From the NCBI RefSeq assembly GCF_043555865.1, contig NZ_JBIGHY010000004.1, forward strand, positions 442,674 through 506,673: a DNA stretch of 64,000 nt, written 5' to 3'. The translations under genes and the position numbers were made by a program. This stretch comes from Pelomonas dachongensis. Lineage in GTDB: Bacteria; Pseudomonadota; Gammaproteobacteria; Burkholderiales; Burkholderiaceae_C. This document shows positions 8,296 through 16,980 of the stretch, piece by piece (positions within the stretch are counted from its first letter, which is position 1; each line of letters opens with the position of its first letter). The notes beneath the pieces were generated by a model. That model was not told the origin of the DNA. It did not search any database and was given only the letters and a program-made list of their open reading frames with translations.

Positions 8296-9209
8296 CAGAT
8301 ATTCCCCTTGCTCGCGATGTCGGCCAGCGACTCGTCGTGGTGATGCGCGAGGTAGTGCTCGGCGATCTCGCGGCCGGTGGTGACCCAGACCTCGCTGTGG
8401 CCGGTGATGTAGGCCAGCGCGTCCTCGAAGGCCTTGAGCCGGTGCGGGCAGCTGACCTGGTAGTTGTGCGTGGGGATGCACATCACGGTGCCGGACTCGG
8501 CGCCTTCTGCGTACAGGCGGTCGAAGCTGTCCTTGATCATCTGGCCATAGCGGCGCGGCTCGATCTTGTTGACCACGAACGCGATGGTGTCGTTGAGCTC
8601 CAGCGAGTACGGCACCGACACGAAACGCTGGCCGCCGCGCACCCGCAGCGGCGTGGGCTGGTCGTCGTGGAACAAGTCGCAGCTGTAGATGCCGCCTAGC
8701 TCGGCGAACAGGTCCAGCGTATGGTCGCTGTGCGACAGCGCCGGCGCCAGGTAGCCGGCCGGCAGGCGGCCCGTGTGCTGCTCGATGGTCTCCATCGATT
8801 CGAGGATCATCGAGCGCTCCTGCGCCTCGGACATGCCGTAGGTGTAGCGTGTGTTGTAGATGCCGTGGCTGAAGAACTCCCAGTCTCGCTCGCGGCACAT
8901 CGAGATGATCTCGGGATGGTGGGTGCACAGCGCCGTGGACAGCGAGATGGAGCCGCGGATGCCGTACTTGTCCAGCAGCTGCATTTGCCGCACGTGGCCC
9001 ACGCGGTTGCCGTAGTCGCGGATGGAGTAGCCCGGCACGGCCGGGTAGGGGTGGGGCCAAGCCGCGCGAGCCGGGTTGGCCGGTGGGGCCAGCTCGTAGA
9101 ACTCGATGTTGGGTGCCACCCAGAAGGCCACGCGCGCGCCGCCAGGCCAGCGGATCTTCGGGCGGTTGCGGTAGGGCCAGTGGTCGTAGTGGCCGGTGTC
9201 GGGCTTCAT
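8295..9209 (-). CDS. Polysaccharide-deacetylase family protein, PuuE/cyclic-imidase type (copy 2)
   Basis: A 304-residue paralogue of the next gene. It carries YSIRDYGNRVGHVRQ (61-75), EFFSHGIYNTRYTYGMSEAQE (111 onward), IYSCDLFHDDQPT and IPTHNYQVSCPHRLKAFE. The position taken by LHPW in copy 1 is THNY here, so the two probably differ in substrate or form a hetero-oligomer. The start is the ATG complementary to 9207-9209, overlapping the stop of the amidase gene (ATGA). It has no signal peptide and is expected in the cytoplasm. Ring-opening hydrolysis of a cyclic amide or imide is inferred from the family branch and neighbours. Confidence 0.87.
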   Translation of the reverse strand: MKPDTGHYDHWPYRNRPKIRWPGGARVAFWVAPNIEFYELAPPANPARAAWPHPYPAVPGYSIRDYGNRVGHVRQMQLLDKYGIRGSISLSTALCTHHPEIISMCRERDWEFFSHGIYNTRYTYGMSEAQERSMILESMETIEQHTGRLPAGYLAPALSHSDHTLDLFAELGGIYSCDLFHDDQPTPLRVRGGQRFVSVPYSLELNDTIAFVVNKIEPRRYGQMIKDSFDRLYAEGAESGTVMCIPTHNYQVSCPHRLKAFEDALAYITGHSEVWVTTGREIAEHYLAHHHDESLADIASKGNI

Positions 9210-9892
9210 GCCGTCGCCTTTGCCTGCGCGTCCAGCCAGCCCAGCGTTTCGTGCACGTCGACGACGTCGGCGTACTTCAGCATCAGGTCCGTCAGGTTGG
9301 CGAAGTGGTAGGACTCGTGTTTGTCCGCCACGCATTGCTCCGGCACGATGGTGCGGTAGCCGCGCGACAACGAATCCACCGCGGCCGCGCGCACGCAGCC
9401 CGACGTGGAGCCGCCGGTGATGACCACGGTGTCCACCTGGTGCCAGACCAGCAGCGACTGCAGCGGCGTCTCGAAGAAGGGCGAGGGCATGCGCTTGCAA
9501 TAGACGAGGTCGCGGCCTTGCTCGCCGGTCAGGATCTCGCAGCGCTCGTCGAAAGCCGCGCGGCGCGAGCCGTGCTTGATGTTCTGCAGCGAGTCCGGCG
9601 TGTCGGTGCGCGTGCCCCAGACGCCGGCGTCCTCGCCTGACTCGGCGTAAGCCACATGGGTCCACACCACCGGCCAGCCCAGCGCACGGAAGCGTTTGGC
9701 CAGCGCGTTGACATGCTCGATCTGGCGCGGGTCGGTCTCGTAGGCGGTCTTGAACTCGTCGACCTTGGTGTAGGCGCACTGGAAGTCGATGTTCACCAGC
9801 ACGGCCTTGCGGCCGTAGCTGAAGCGGGCCCGCCCGGGGTTGGCCTTGATGTCGGCCCAGATCTGGCGCGCGGTCTTGTCGGATATTTCCAT
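9206..9892 (-). CDS. Isochorismatase-fold cysteine hydrolase (N-carbamoylsarcosinase/maleamate-amidase type, copy 1)
   Basis: A 228-residue cysteine hydrolase. The Asp-Lys-Cys triad is visible: D36 in VNIDFQ, K133 in VYCKRMPS and C166 in GGSTSGCVRAAAVDS. The STSGCVRA loop is that of N-carbamoylsarcosine amidohydrolase and maleamate amidase (NicF) rather than true isochorismatase. It probably hydrolyses a primary amide to acid and ammonia. It is translationally coupled to two PuuE-type genes, which supports a relay from cyclic imide to half-amide to diacid. The start is the ATG complementary to 9890-9892, with an AAAGGAGCG-type ribosome site on that strand. Confidence 0.92.
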   Translation of the reverse strand: MEISDKTARQIWADIKANPGRARFSYGRKAVLVNIDFQCAYTKVDEFKTAYETDPRQIEHVNALAKRFRALGWPVVWTHVAYAESGEDAGVWGTRTDTPDSLQNIKHGSRRAAFDERCEILTGEQGRDLVYCKRMPSPFFETPLQSLLVWHQVDTVVITGGSTSGCVRAAAVDSLSRGYRTIVPEQCVADKHESYHFANLTDLMLKYADVVDVHETLGWLDAQAKATA

Positions 9893-9959
9893 GCGTCGCT
9901 CCTTTGCCAGGAACGATAGGCCGGCGTGCGGCGCCGGCCAAAGCCGGCTGGCGGGATGA

Positions 9960-10958
9960 TCAGCCTGCGAGCACTGGGGACACCACCTCGAAGAACTCCA
10001 GCCAGGCGCCATCCGGCGCGCGCAGCGCCAGCAGGCGCACCTCGCCATGCGGTGCCAGCGTCACCGTGCTGAGGCGCATCGCCAGCGGGTGGCCGGTGGC
10101 TTCGACATGGCGGGACAACGCCTCGATGCCGCGCACCGGGAAGCGCAGCGTCGCCATGCCGAAGTGCGGCGGGCCGGCGTCATGGGACAGGTCGCGTCCG
10201 TCGGCGCCCGGCGCGGCGACCAGCTCGACCGAACCCTCGACCTTGCCTTGCGGATGGACGATGCACAGCTGCAGCCCGATCTGCGCGGCCAGCCCGGGCG
10301 GCGCGCCGAACAGGTTGGGCCCGGGCGCGAAGCCGGGCGATTCGTAGCGCGAGGCCACCTCGAAGCCCAGCACGCGCTGGTAGAAGTCCAGCGCTGCGGG
10401 CAGGTCGCGCACGATCTGGGTGGAGTTGAACACCTGGCTGAAGTCGCGCAGATGGTCGAAGCCTTGCAGCGGCGGGTGCAGGCGCTCGATCAGCGCCAGC
10501 CGCACGTTGTCGGGCCCACGCACCAGCCATTCCTTGACGCCCAGCGTGCCGAAGTCCCACGCGATGGGTGGTGCCACGCCATGCCACTGCAGCGCACGCA
10601 TGCGGGCGGCCATCGCGTCGACGTTCAGCACGCGCACGTTCAGGTCGAAGATGCCGCCGCTGTCCCAGCATTGGTCATCGGCGCGGATGTCCAGCTGCGG
10701 GCCTGCGCCCTCCAGGCGCAGCAGGCGCACGAAGCCGGTGTCGCAGTCCGGGTGGGCCAGCAGCCATTCCTGCCCGCAGGCGCCGGCGCAACCCCAGGCG
10801 GCCAGCAGGCGCGGGTCCACATCGCCCTGGTGGCGCACGATCCAGCCGCCGTTGCCGACCCAGCAGTCCAGGTGAAGCCGCTCGTCGCGGACGATCAGCA
10901 CGGCCTCCTTGAAGCCGTCGATGCGGAAGTCGCCGTCTGCGCTGGCCGCCGCTGCCAT
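9960..10958 (-). CDS. VOC (glyoxalase/extradiol-dioxygenase superfamily) protein
   Basis: A 332-residue protein with two or more vicinal-oxygen-chelate modules. The N-terminal half has GFKEAVLIVRDERLHLDCWV and FDLNVRVLNVDAMAARMR; the C-terminal half has the clear module STQIVRDLPAALDFYQRVLGFEVASRY and LLALRAPDGAWLEFFEVV. Members include ring-cleaving dioxygenases, isomerases and glyoxalase-like enzymes. The ATG complementary to 10956-10958 overlaps the stop of the cytochrome c gene. As second gene of the operon it may act on the oxidised ring before amide hydrolysis; that role is inferred. Confidence 0.82.
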   Translation of the reverse strand: MAAAASADGDFRIDGFKEAVLIVRDERLHLDCWVGNGGWIVRHQGDVDPRLLAAWGCAGACGQEWLLAHPDCDTGFVRLLRLEGAGPQLDIRADDQCWDSGGIFDLNVRVLNVDAMAARMRALQWHGVAPPIAWDFGTLGVKEWLVRGPDNVRLALIERLHPPLQGFDHLRDFSQVFNSTQIVRDLPAALDFYQRVLGFEVASRYESPGFAPGPNLFGAPPGLAAQIGLQLCIVHPQGKVEGSVELVAAPGADGRDLSHDAGPPHFGMATLRFPVRGIEALSRHVEATGHPLAMRLSTVTLAPHGEVRLLALRAPDGAWLEFFEVVSPVLAG

Positions 10959-11368
10959 CACTTGAGACTGCGCAGGTAGTCGATCAATGCCTTGCGCTCG
11001 GCCGCATCGGGCATGCCGGCGAAGGCCATCGTGGTTCCGGGCACCACGGCTGTCGGCTTGACCAGCCAGGCGTTCAGCTGGGCCTCGTTCCACACCAGCG
11101 ACTTGGCCTTCATCGCGGCGGAGTAGTTGTAGCCCGGTACGCTGCCCATCGGCCGGCCGACCAGACCCTTCAGGTGCGGGCCGATGCGGGCGGGGCCGGT
11201 GTCGCCTGTGTCATGGCAGGCGGCGCAGCGCATGTACAGGCGCTTGCCTTTGGTGATGCTGGCGGCATCGGCAGCCGGCTGTGCGACGGCGGCGCCCGTG
11301 CCAAGCAGCGCGAACAACAAGATGGCGCCCAACGGGGCGGGGCACAAGGTCTTCAGCAGCATGTCCAT
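10958..11368 (-). CDS. Class I c-type cytochrome, periplasmic
   Basis: A 136-residue precursor with a Sec signal peptide of about 29 residues (hydrophobic APLGAILLFALLG, cleavage near AVAQ). The haem site is CAACH at 48-52 and the axial Met is probably in MAFAGMPD. GYNYSAAMKAKSLVW and the YLRSL C-terminus resemble mitochondrial-type cytochrome c. It is the first gene of the minus-strand operon and should carry electrons from a periplasmic dehydrogenase or oxidase. No partner dehydrogenase is adjacent, so the donor is unknown. A GGAGG ribosome site (complement of about 11374-11380) precedes the start. Confidence 0.95.
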   Translation of the reverse strand: MDMLLKTLCPAPLGAILLFALLGTGAAVAQPAADAASITKGKRLYMRCAACHDTGDTGPARIGPHLKGLVGRPMGSVPGYNYSAAMKAKSLVWNEAQLNAWLVKPTAVVPGTTMAFAGMPDAAERKALIDYLRSLK

Positions 11369-11589
11369 ACCTTTGGAGGAGTCCGGGAACGCAAATCGTT
11401 GCCGATGCTAGGCGTGCGTTGCGCGAGGGCCGGGCATGGCCTGTCGCGTTGTTCACGCTGCGGCAATGCCAGAGCTGCGGCGGCCCGGCCTATCCGCCTG
11501 ATGGACGGTCGCGCGTCCAGGCGAGACCCGGCCGCCATGGCACGCCACGATGGGGCATCTCTGCTCCAGCCTGGAAGGCATCTCTCCCC

Positions 11590-12795
11590 ATGATCACTCA
11601 CGACACCGAGGTGCTGGTTGCCGGTCTCGGGCCAGTCGGCGCCACCGCTGCACTTTCGCTGGCCCGCCAGGGCATCGCCGTCGCTGCCATCGAGCCACTG
11701 TCCAGCTCCGCCACCGACCTGCGCGCCTCCACGTATCACGCCCCGACGCTGGAAATCCTCGACGACCTGGGCGCGGCCGAGACCTTGTTCAGCCAGGGCC
11801 TGAAGGCGCCCATCTACCAGTACCGCGACCGCCAGACTGGCGAGGTGTTCTCGTTCGACATGGCCGAGATCGCCGACCGCACGCGCTTCCCGTTCCGCAT
11901 CCAGTGCGAGCAGCACCGCGTGACGGCCAACATCGTCGCGCAGCTCAAGCTGCAGCCCAGCGCCACCGTGCTGCAGGGCCAGCGCGTGCTGTTCGTCGAG
12001 CAGGACGCCGACGGCGTGACCGCCTATGTGGAGAGCGCCAACGCGGTGGAGCGCTGGCGCGCCAAGCATCTGGTGGCGGCGGATGGTGCCAGCAGCGTCG
12101 TGCGCAAGGTGCTGGGCCTGCAGTTCCCGGGCTTCACCTACGACGAGAAGTTCGTCTGCTTCTCCACCGAGTACCCCATCGAGCAGGCCTTCGACGACCT
12201 CAGCTACGTCAACTACATCTCCGATCCGCAGGAGTGGATGGTGGTGTTGCGCGTGCCGGGGTTGTGGCGCATCCTCGTGCCGGCGCCGACCGACCTGACC
12301 GATGAGCAGCTGGTGTCGGACGACTACAAGAACGGCGTGTTCCGCCGCATGCTGGGCCACGACCGCGACATCGTCACGCGCCACCGCACCATCTACCGCG
12401 CCCACCAGCGCGTCTGCGAGCGCTTCGCGGTGGGCAACATCCTGCTCGTCGGCGACTCGGCCCACCTGAACAGCCCCATGGGCGGCTTCGGCATGAACAG
12501 CGGCATCCACGACGCGATGAACGCCAGCGAGAAGCTGGTGCGCGTGCTGCGCCACGGCGCCGACGCCGCGCAGCAGATTGCGCTGTACGAGCGCCAGCGC
12601 AAGACGGTCACGCATGAATTCGTTCAGGCCCAGACCATCGAGAACACGAGGCTGATGCGCGACGGCTGGGCCAATGCGCGCGCGCAGCGAAGCGAGGCGA
12701 TGAACAAGCTGATGAACGACGCTGCGGCGCGGCGCACCTACCTGCTCAAGCAATCGATGTTCACCAGCCTCGAACAGGCGGCCGCCATCGCCTGA
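11590..12795 (+). CDS. FAD-dependent aromatic-ring monooxygenase (MhpA/PHBH-like group A)
   Basis: A 401-residue flavoprotein. The FAD Rossmann motif is LVAGLGPVGATAALSLARQG near residue 8; the DG motif is VAADGASSVVRKVLG; the GD motif is LLVGDSAHLNSPMGGFGMNSG. Such NAD(P)H-dependent hydroxylases attack phenols, quinols or heteroaromatic rings. The ATG at 11590 gives the family N-terminus; an upstream in-frame extension is GC-rich non-family sequence. It diverges from the cytochrome c operon, and the 221-bp gap between them should hold both promoters. The TonB receptor follows on the same strand after 259 bp. Confidence 0.92.
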   Translation: MITHDTEVLVAGLGPVGATAALSLARQGIAVAAIEPLSSSATDLRASTYHAPTLEILDDLGAAETLFSQGLKAPIYQYRDRQTGEVFSFDMAEIADRTRFPFRIQCEQHRVTANIVAQLKLQPSATVLQGQRVLFVEQDADGVTAYVESANAVERWRAKHLVAADGASSVVRKVLGLQFPGFTYDEKFVCFSTEYPIEQAFDDLSYVNYISDPQEWMVVLRVPGLWRILVPAPTDLTDEQLVSDDYKNGVFRRMLGHDRDIVTRHRTIYRAHQRVCERFAVGNILLVGDSAHLNSPMGGFGMNSGIHDAMNASEKLVRVLRHGADAAQQIALYERQRKTVTHEFVQAQTIENTRLMRDGWANARAQRSEAMNKLMNDAAARRTYLLKQSMFTSLEQAAAIA

Positions 12796-12883
12796 TCGGC
12801 CTGTTCCAACGCGGGGCGAGCCGCACTGGAGCTGTGAATCGGGCACCGCGAAACGGCAGATCGACCCGCGCTGGCCGGTCGAG

Positions 12884-13012
12884 TATCCGCCTGGCGAGTG
12901 ACGTCCAGACGGAGGCGACGTTTGACATGAGGCTGCCTACATTCGCCTCGACCGACGTCAATGGATCGCCGGCCGGGCCTGCTGGAAGTTCATGTTCAGG
13001 CCTGTCTAGACA
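12884..13012 (+). promoter_or_regulatory. Upstream control region of TonB receptor 1 (three conserved blocks)
   Basis: Three short blocks match the region before the second receptor gene at nearly the same spacing: TATCCGCCTGGCGAGTGACG from 12884, CTGCCTACATT ending 12943, and the perfect palindrome TGTCTAGACA at 13003-13012. The block spacings are 54 and 65 bp here and 55 and 66 bp at the other gene. The function is unproven, but this suggests a common regulator. Confidence 0.6.
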
Positions 13013-13054
13013 ACATCAATGCTTTCCTTCAGTCAACGATCAGGAGAATCCCAA

Positions 13055-15526
13055 TTGAAATCCAAGCTCAAGCCCTGCTCATCCCCGTGCCGATCGCTGC
13101 AGCCATGGCTGGCGCCGACCGGCGTGGCACTCGCCTGCGCGCTGTTGATCGGCGGCGCAGCGCAGGCGCAGACTGAGCCGGCGTCCGAGGCCGGCGCGCA
13201 GGCCAAGCAGGAGACCAATGCGCTGCCTACGGTCACCGTGACCGCACGCAAGCGCGCCGAGGTGATGCTGGACGTGCCCATCTCCATCCAGGCACTGTCC
13301 GAGCGGGAGCTCCGTGCCTCGGGTATCAGCGATGTCAAGGACCTGGGTGAGCAGACTGGCTTCAGCTTCTCGTCGGCGCAGGGCACCGGCGCCCAGGGCC
13401 GCTCCTTCGGCACCGTGACCTTCCGTGGCCTGCAGGGCGAGCTGAACTTTCCCTGGGAGAACTCGGGCGGCATCTTCGTCGACGGCATCTTCATCTCCGG
13501 CGGTGTCTCGGGCCTGGGCCTGGGCGATGTGGCCCGCGTGGAAGTGCTGAAGGGCCCGCAGAACGCCTTCTTCGGCCGCAGCACCTTTGGTGGCGCGGTG
13601 AACTTCGTCACCAAGAATCCGGGCACCACGCTCGCCGGCACGGTCAACGCCACCGTCAGCAACGACGGCAGCAACGATGTGGACGCGAGCATCTCCGGAC
13701 CATTGCTGGGCGACACCTTGAGCGGTCGCATCTCGTTCGGCAGTAAGACCAAGGCAGCGCTGTTCCACGCCACGGACGGCGGCGACCTCGGCGCCGAAGG
13801 CTCCCGGTACGTCAGTGGCACGCTGTACTTCAAGCCCAGCGACTCGGTGTGGGTGCGCCTGCGCGGGCTGTACCAGCAGGACGAGGACTCCGCGCCCGCC
13901 ACCGGCATGGTCTCGGCGACCGGCAACACCAGCTGCACCGGCAAGACCTACACCGGCAAGGACGCCAACGGTGCCCCGGTGACCTACACGCCCAGCGTCG
14001 CCTACTTCTGCGACGGCATCCCGTCGTACAAGGAAGTCGGCTCCAAGGTCTTCGACGCGAACACGGCCCTGCCGGCCAGCGTGTACGCCGCCTTCGTCGA
14101 CAACAGCCTTGGCGACCCCTTCCTGGCCAAGTCGCCGCGGCTGACGCACATGGGCATGAAGCGCGAGACGCTGCGCCTGTCGGCGCAAGGGGCGGTGCTG
14201 CTGCCCCACGACATGGACCTGGCGGTGAACGTCGGCTACAACGAGTCCAACTCCACCAGCATCCACGACCTGGACCGCAGCAAGGTCAACGCCTTCCTGG
14301 CGCTGCAGACCAACCCGACGCGCGACCTGACGATGGATGCGCGGCTGTCCACCAGCCCGTCCAACCCGTTGCGTGGCCTGGTGGGCGCGAGTTACTTCGT
14401 GTCCACCTTCCAGCTGTCGCAGATCGACCTCAGCTCGGCGTTCGGGCAGGTCAGCCCCACCCGCAGCACCGGCGCCTACCTGGACCTGCGTGCCCATGTG
14501 CCGGCCGTGTACGGCGCGGTCGAGTACGACATCAATGACCAGTGGACCGTCTCCGCCGAGACGCGCTACCAGAAGGACAAGAGCGCCTACGTGTCGCTGG
14601 ACGGCACCGAGACCAGCAACACCATCAAAAGCTGGCTGCCGCGCGTGACGCTGCGCTACAAGCCCATGGCGACGCTGTCCGCCTATGTGAACTTGGCGCG
14701 CGGCGTGCAGCCGCTGACCGTCAACGGCGGCTATGCCAATGCGAACGCGGCCGGCAAGGCCTACCTGGAGAACCTGTTCCCCGGCATCACGGCCTTCACG
14801 CCGCAGCCCAAGCTGGAATCGGCCGAGCTGGGTGTCAAGCAGCAGGTGAGCCGCAGCTTCCAGTACGCCCTGGCCGTTTACGACCAGAAGTGGAAGAACC
14901 GGCTGTCCGGCACGACCGTCTTCAACCCCGCCAGCTGCGGCACGACGGTCAACACGCCGGAATGCCCGTTCGCCACATCGGGCACGGGTGTGACGATCTC
15001 CAATGAGGCCCGCATCCGCGGCCTGGAGCTGACGGTGGACGGGCAGATCACGCCGTCCTGGTCCGCCGGCGGCTACCTGGACTACAAGGACGCCACCTGG
15101 ACCAAGTTCGACGCCGCCAATGCCGCCGTGCTGACCGCGCCGGCCGTGGCCTTCCATGGCAACCACCTGGCCCGCCTGCCCAAGTTCACCGTGTCAGCCA
15201 ACACCACCTACCGGTTCGGCCTGAGCGACGGCTGGAGCGGCTACACGCGGGGCGACTTCACGTGGGTCGGCAAGCGCTGGGAGACCGACTTCAACTTCAC
15301 GCGGGACAATGGCTACAAGCGCTTCGACTGGCGCCTGGGCTTCGAGAAGAAGGACTTGCTGGTCGAGCTGTTTGTCCGCAATGTGTTCAATGCCCAGAAC
15401 TGGGGGACGGTGTCGCGCTACTTCGACCTGACGGCCCAGCCGCTGACCAACTTCAACAACCAGGCCGTACAGGTGACATTGCAGGATCCGCGCAGCATCG
15501 GCGCGCGACTGCGCTACAGCTTCTGA
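13055..15526 (+). CDS. TonB-dependent outer-membrane receptor (copy 1)
   Basis: An 823-residue outer-membrane transporter: signal peptide ending near AAQAQ, a TonB-box-like TVTVTARKR, an N-terminal plug (about 60-180) and a C-terminal 22-strand barrel ending in aromatic F (SIGARLRYSF). I prefer the TTG start at 13055, 7 bp after AGGAGA, over the ATG at 13019, which has no ribosome site; this also lines up with the second receptor. There is no N-terminal FecR-signalling domain. It is strongly similar throughout to the receptor at 16981. The catabolic setting suggests uptake of an organic substrate rather than a siderophore. A strong hairpin terminator follows. Confidence 0.93.
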   Translation: MKSKLKPCSSPCRSLQPWLAPTGVALACALLIGGAAQAQTEPASEAGAQAKQETNALPTVTVTARKRAEVMLDVPISIQALSERELRASGISDVKDLGEQTGFSFSSAQGTGAQGRSFGTVTFRGLQGELNFPWENSGGIFVDGIFISGGVSGLGLGDVARVEVLKGPQNAFFGRSTFGGAVNFVTKNPGTTLAGTVNATVSNDGSNDVDASISGPLLGDTLSGRISFGSKTKAALFHATDGGDLGAEGSRYVSGTLYFKPSDSVWVRLRGLYQQDEDSAPATGMVSATGNTSCTGKTYTGKDANGAPVTYTPSVAYFCDGIPSYKEVGSKVFDANTALPASVYAAFVDNSLGDPFLAKSPRLTHMGMKRETLRLSAQGAVLLPHDMDLAVNVGYNESNSTSIHDLDRSKVNAFLALQTNPTRDLTMDARLSTSPSNPLRGLVGASYFVSTFQLSQIDLSSAFGQVSPTRSTGAYLDLRAHVPAVYGAVEYDINDQWTVSAETRYQKDKSAYVSLDGTETSNTIKSWLPRVTLRYKPMATLSAYVNLARGVQPLTVNGGYANANAAGKAYLENLFPGITAFTPQPKLESAELGVKQQVSRSFQYALAVYDQKWKNRLSGTTVFNPASCGTTVNTPECPFATSGTGVTISNEARIRGLELTVDGQITPSWSAGGYLDYKDATWTKFDAANAAVLTAPAVAFHGNHLARLPKFTVSANTTYRFGLSDGWSGYTRGDFTWVGKRWETDFNFTRDNGYKRFDWRLGFEKKDLLVELFVRNVFNAQNWGTVSRYFDLTAQPLTNFNNQAVQVTLQDPRSIGARLRYSF

Positions 15527-15565
15527 CGACCAGGCATGGGTCCCGGCCGGCTTGCGCCGGCCCGC

Positions 15566-15603
15566 AAAGACACAAGGCGCTCCGTGGAGCGCCTTGTGTC
15601 TTT
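15566..15603. terminator. Bidirectional rho-independent terminator
   Basis: A perfect 18-bp inverted repeat (AAAGACACAAGGCGCTCC, GT loop, then its complement), bounded by A-run and T-run. It lies between the convergent ends of TonB receptor 1 (15526) and the exported esterase (15617). Its core GGCGCTCC/GGAGCGCC recurs in the terminator at 19497-19526. Confidence 0.9.
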
Positions 15604-15616
15604 TGTGCGCCGGGCC

Positions 15617-16639
15617 TTACGGCGCGGCCTTCTTGAAGCCCAGCGCCTCGATCCAGGCGTGGAAGGCCTCGGCCCAGCGGTCGGCGGTGGCGCCTCGCGG
15701 TGTCATGCCGAAGCCATGGCCGCCGTGGCTGTACAGGTGCAGCTCGGGGCGGTAGTCCGCCGCGAAGAGCCGGTCATAGAAGTCGCGCACGCCGCTGCCG
15801 ACGAACACATCGTCCTGCGCCATCGCGATGAAGAACGGCGGCAGCGCGCCCGGTGCCGGTGTGGGCGCGGGGCGCAGCCAGGGCTCCTTGGGCGTGCCCG
15901 GCGGGTAGGGCAGGTGGGCCGGCGGCAGCGTCGGCGGCACCACCATGGGCGGGCCGTAGATCAGCCCGGCGAAGTTCGGCCGGTCGGCCGGCTCGGGGGT
16001 CAGCGCCATCATGCCCACGACATGGCCGCCTGCCGAGAAGCCCACCGCGCCCACACGCCGCGGGTCGATGCCGAAGTCCTTGGCATGCGCCCGGATCTCG
16101 CGCAGCGCCTGCAGGCCATCCACCGCAGCGGCCTCGCCGATCTGCCCCGTCGGGCCGCTGGTCATCGCCGTGAAGACGCGTTGGCGGTAGCTCTCTGCGC
16201 TCTCGGCAGGCGACTGGTAGATGGTGCGATAGCGCAGCACGAAGGCGGCGATGCCGCGCTCGGCCAGCCAGCGGGCCACGTCCGTGCCCTCGCTGCGGAT
16301 GGACAGCTCGCGGAAGCCGCCGCCCGGCGCTACCACCACGGCAGCGCCGGTTGCCCGCCCGGCCGCCGGCAGAAAGGGCTGGTAGCTGGGCTGGCTGACG
16401 TTGCGGACCTTGGCGCCGCCGTCGACCACCTCGTCGGGTCCGGTCTGAGGCGCTGCGCCGAACCACTGGGCCAGCGCCGGCGGCCCGGCCGCCCAGACCG
16501 GCCGCGCCGGCAGCACGCACACCGCCGGCCCGCAGGCCGGGGTGGCGTCGGGCGGCGCGGGCTGCGACAGCGCCGGGGCGCAGGTGAGCGCCAGCAGTGC
16601 GGCGCTCATCAGGGCATGGAGTTGGTACTTGAACGGCAT
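15617..16639 (-). CDS. Exported alpha/beta-hydrolase (acetyl-xylan-esterase/BD-FAE-like esterase)
   Basis: A 340-residue precursor with signal peptide (MPFKYQLHALMSAALLALTC, cleavage near ALSQ). The fold shows an oxyanion motif VVVAPGGGFRELS, the nucleophile elbow VGFSAGGHVVG, an acid in MAQDDVFVG and the catalytic His in YSHGGHGFG. This arrangement is typical of small carboxylesterases that remove acyl groups from sugars or other alcohols. The ATG complementary to 16637-16639 was chosen because the signal peptide starts there. It lies between two TonB receptor genes, divergent from the second, and probably trims imported substrate in the periplasm. Confidence 0.9.
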   Translation of the reverse strand: MPFKYQLHALMSAALLALTCAPALSQPAPPDATPACGPAVCVLPARPVWAAGPPALAQWFGAAPQTGPDEVVDGGAKVRNVSQPSYQPFLPAAGRATGAAVVVAPGGGFRELSIRSEGTDVARWLAERGIAAFVLRYRTIYQSPAESAESYRQRVFTAMTSGPTGQIGEAAAVDGLQALREIRAHAKDFGIDPRRVGAVGFSAGGHVVGMMALTPEPADRPNFAGLIYGPPMVVPPTLPPAHLPYPPGTPKEPWLRPAPTPAPGALPPFFIAMAQDDVFVGSGVRDFYDRLFAADYRPELHLYSHGGHGFGMTPRGATADRWAEAFHAWIEALGFKKAAP

Positions 16640-16980
16640 GGCGGAAGGGCCCGGTCGGGCAGGTTGAGCATCGGGCCACGCTAGGCGCCGGGTGCGGACG
16701 TCGCCAAGCGCCCGATGGCTGCTGTCCACCTGGCAGACAGCGCGGCGGCCGGTATGGGGCATCCGGCACCCTGCACGGGTGAACGCGACACCACGACAGC
16801 GCAGGATTACCGGCGGTTATCCACCTGACGAGTGATGCCGAAAGCCGGCCGGCATGACCGCGCCGCGCTGCATACATTGAGCCTCAACCCAGACCACGAG
16901 TCACCGACCGGGCCTGGATACGCCCGCAGTCCTCAGGCTGTCTAGACAAGCTGCCCAACTTCCATCACGGAGAAATTCGA
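16640..16980. other. 341-bp divergent intergenic region
   Basis: No gene is visible here. It separates the exported esterase from TonB receptor 2. The right half holds the three conserved blocks described at 16818-16948; the left half shows no clear motif. Confidence 0.6.
16818..16948 (+). promoter_or_regulatory. Upstream control region of TonB receptor 2 (three conserved blocks)
   Basis: TATCCACCTGACGAGTGATG starts at 16818, CTGCATACATT ends at 16878, and the palindrome TGTCTAGACA occupies 16939-16948. The order and spacing match the blocks before TonB receptor 1 to within one base. The palindrome lies 32 bp from the start codon. Confidence 0.6.

Noticed and set aside
7366..9209. Chitin or peptidoglycan deacetylases
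   Set aside because: No signal peptides or wall-binding domains, and motifs follow the PuuE/cyclic-amide branch.
11491..11500. TATCCGCCTG before the FAD monooxygenase as a third copy of the TonB promoter
   Set aside because: Only the first 10 bases match; the other two blocks are missing at the expected spacing.
13079..15166. Long open frame of 695 codons antisense to TonB receptor 1, and many similar ones across the window
   Set aside because: High-GC DNA leaves antisense frames open. The products are Arg/His/Gln/Ala-rich without any domain, and the sense gene is clear.
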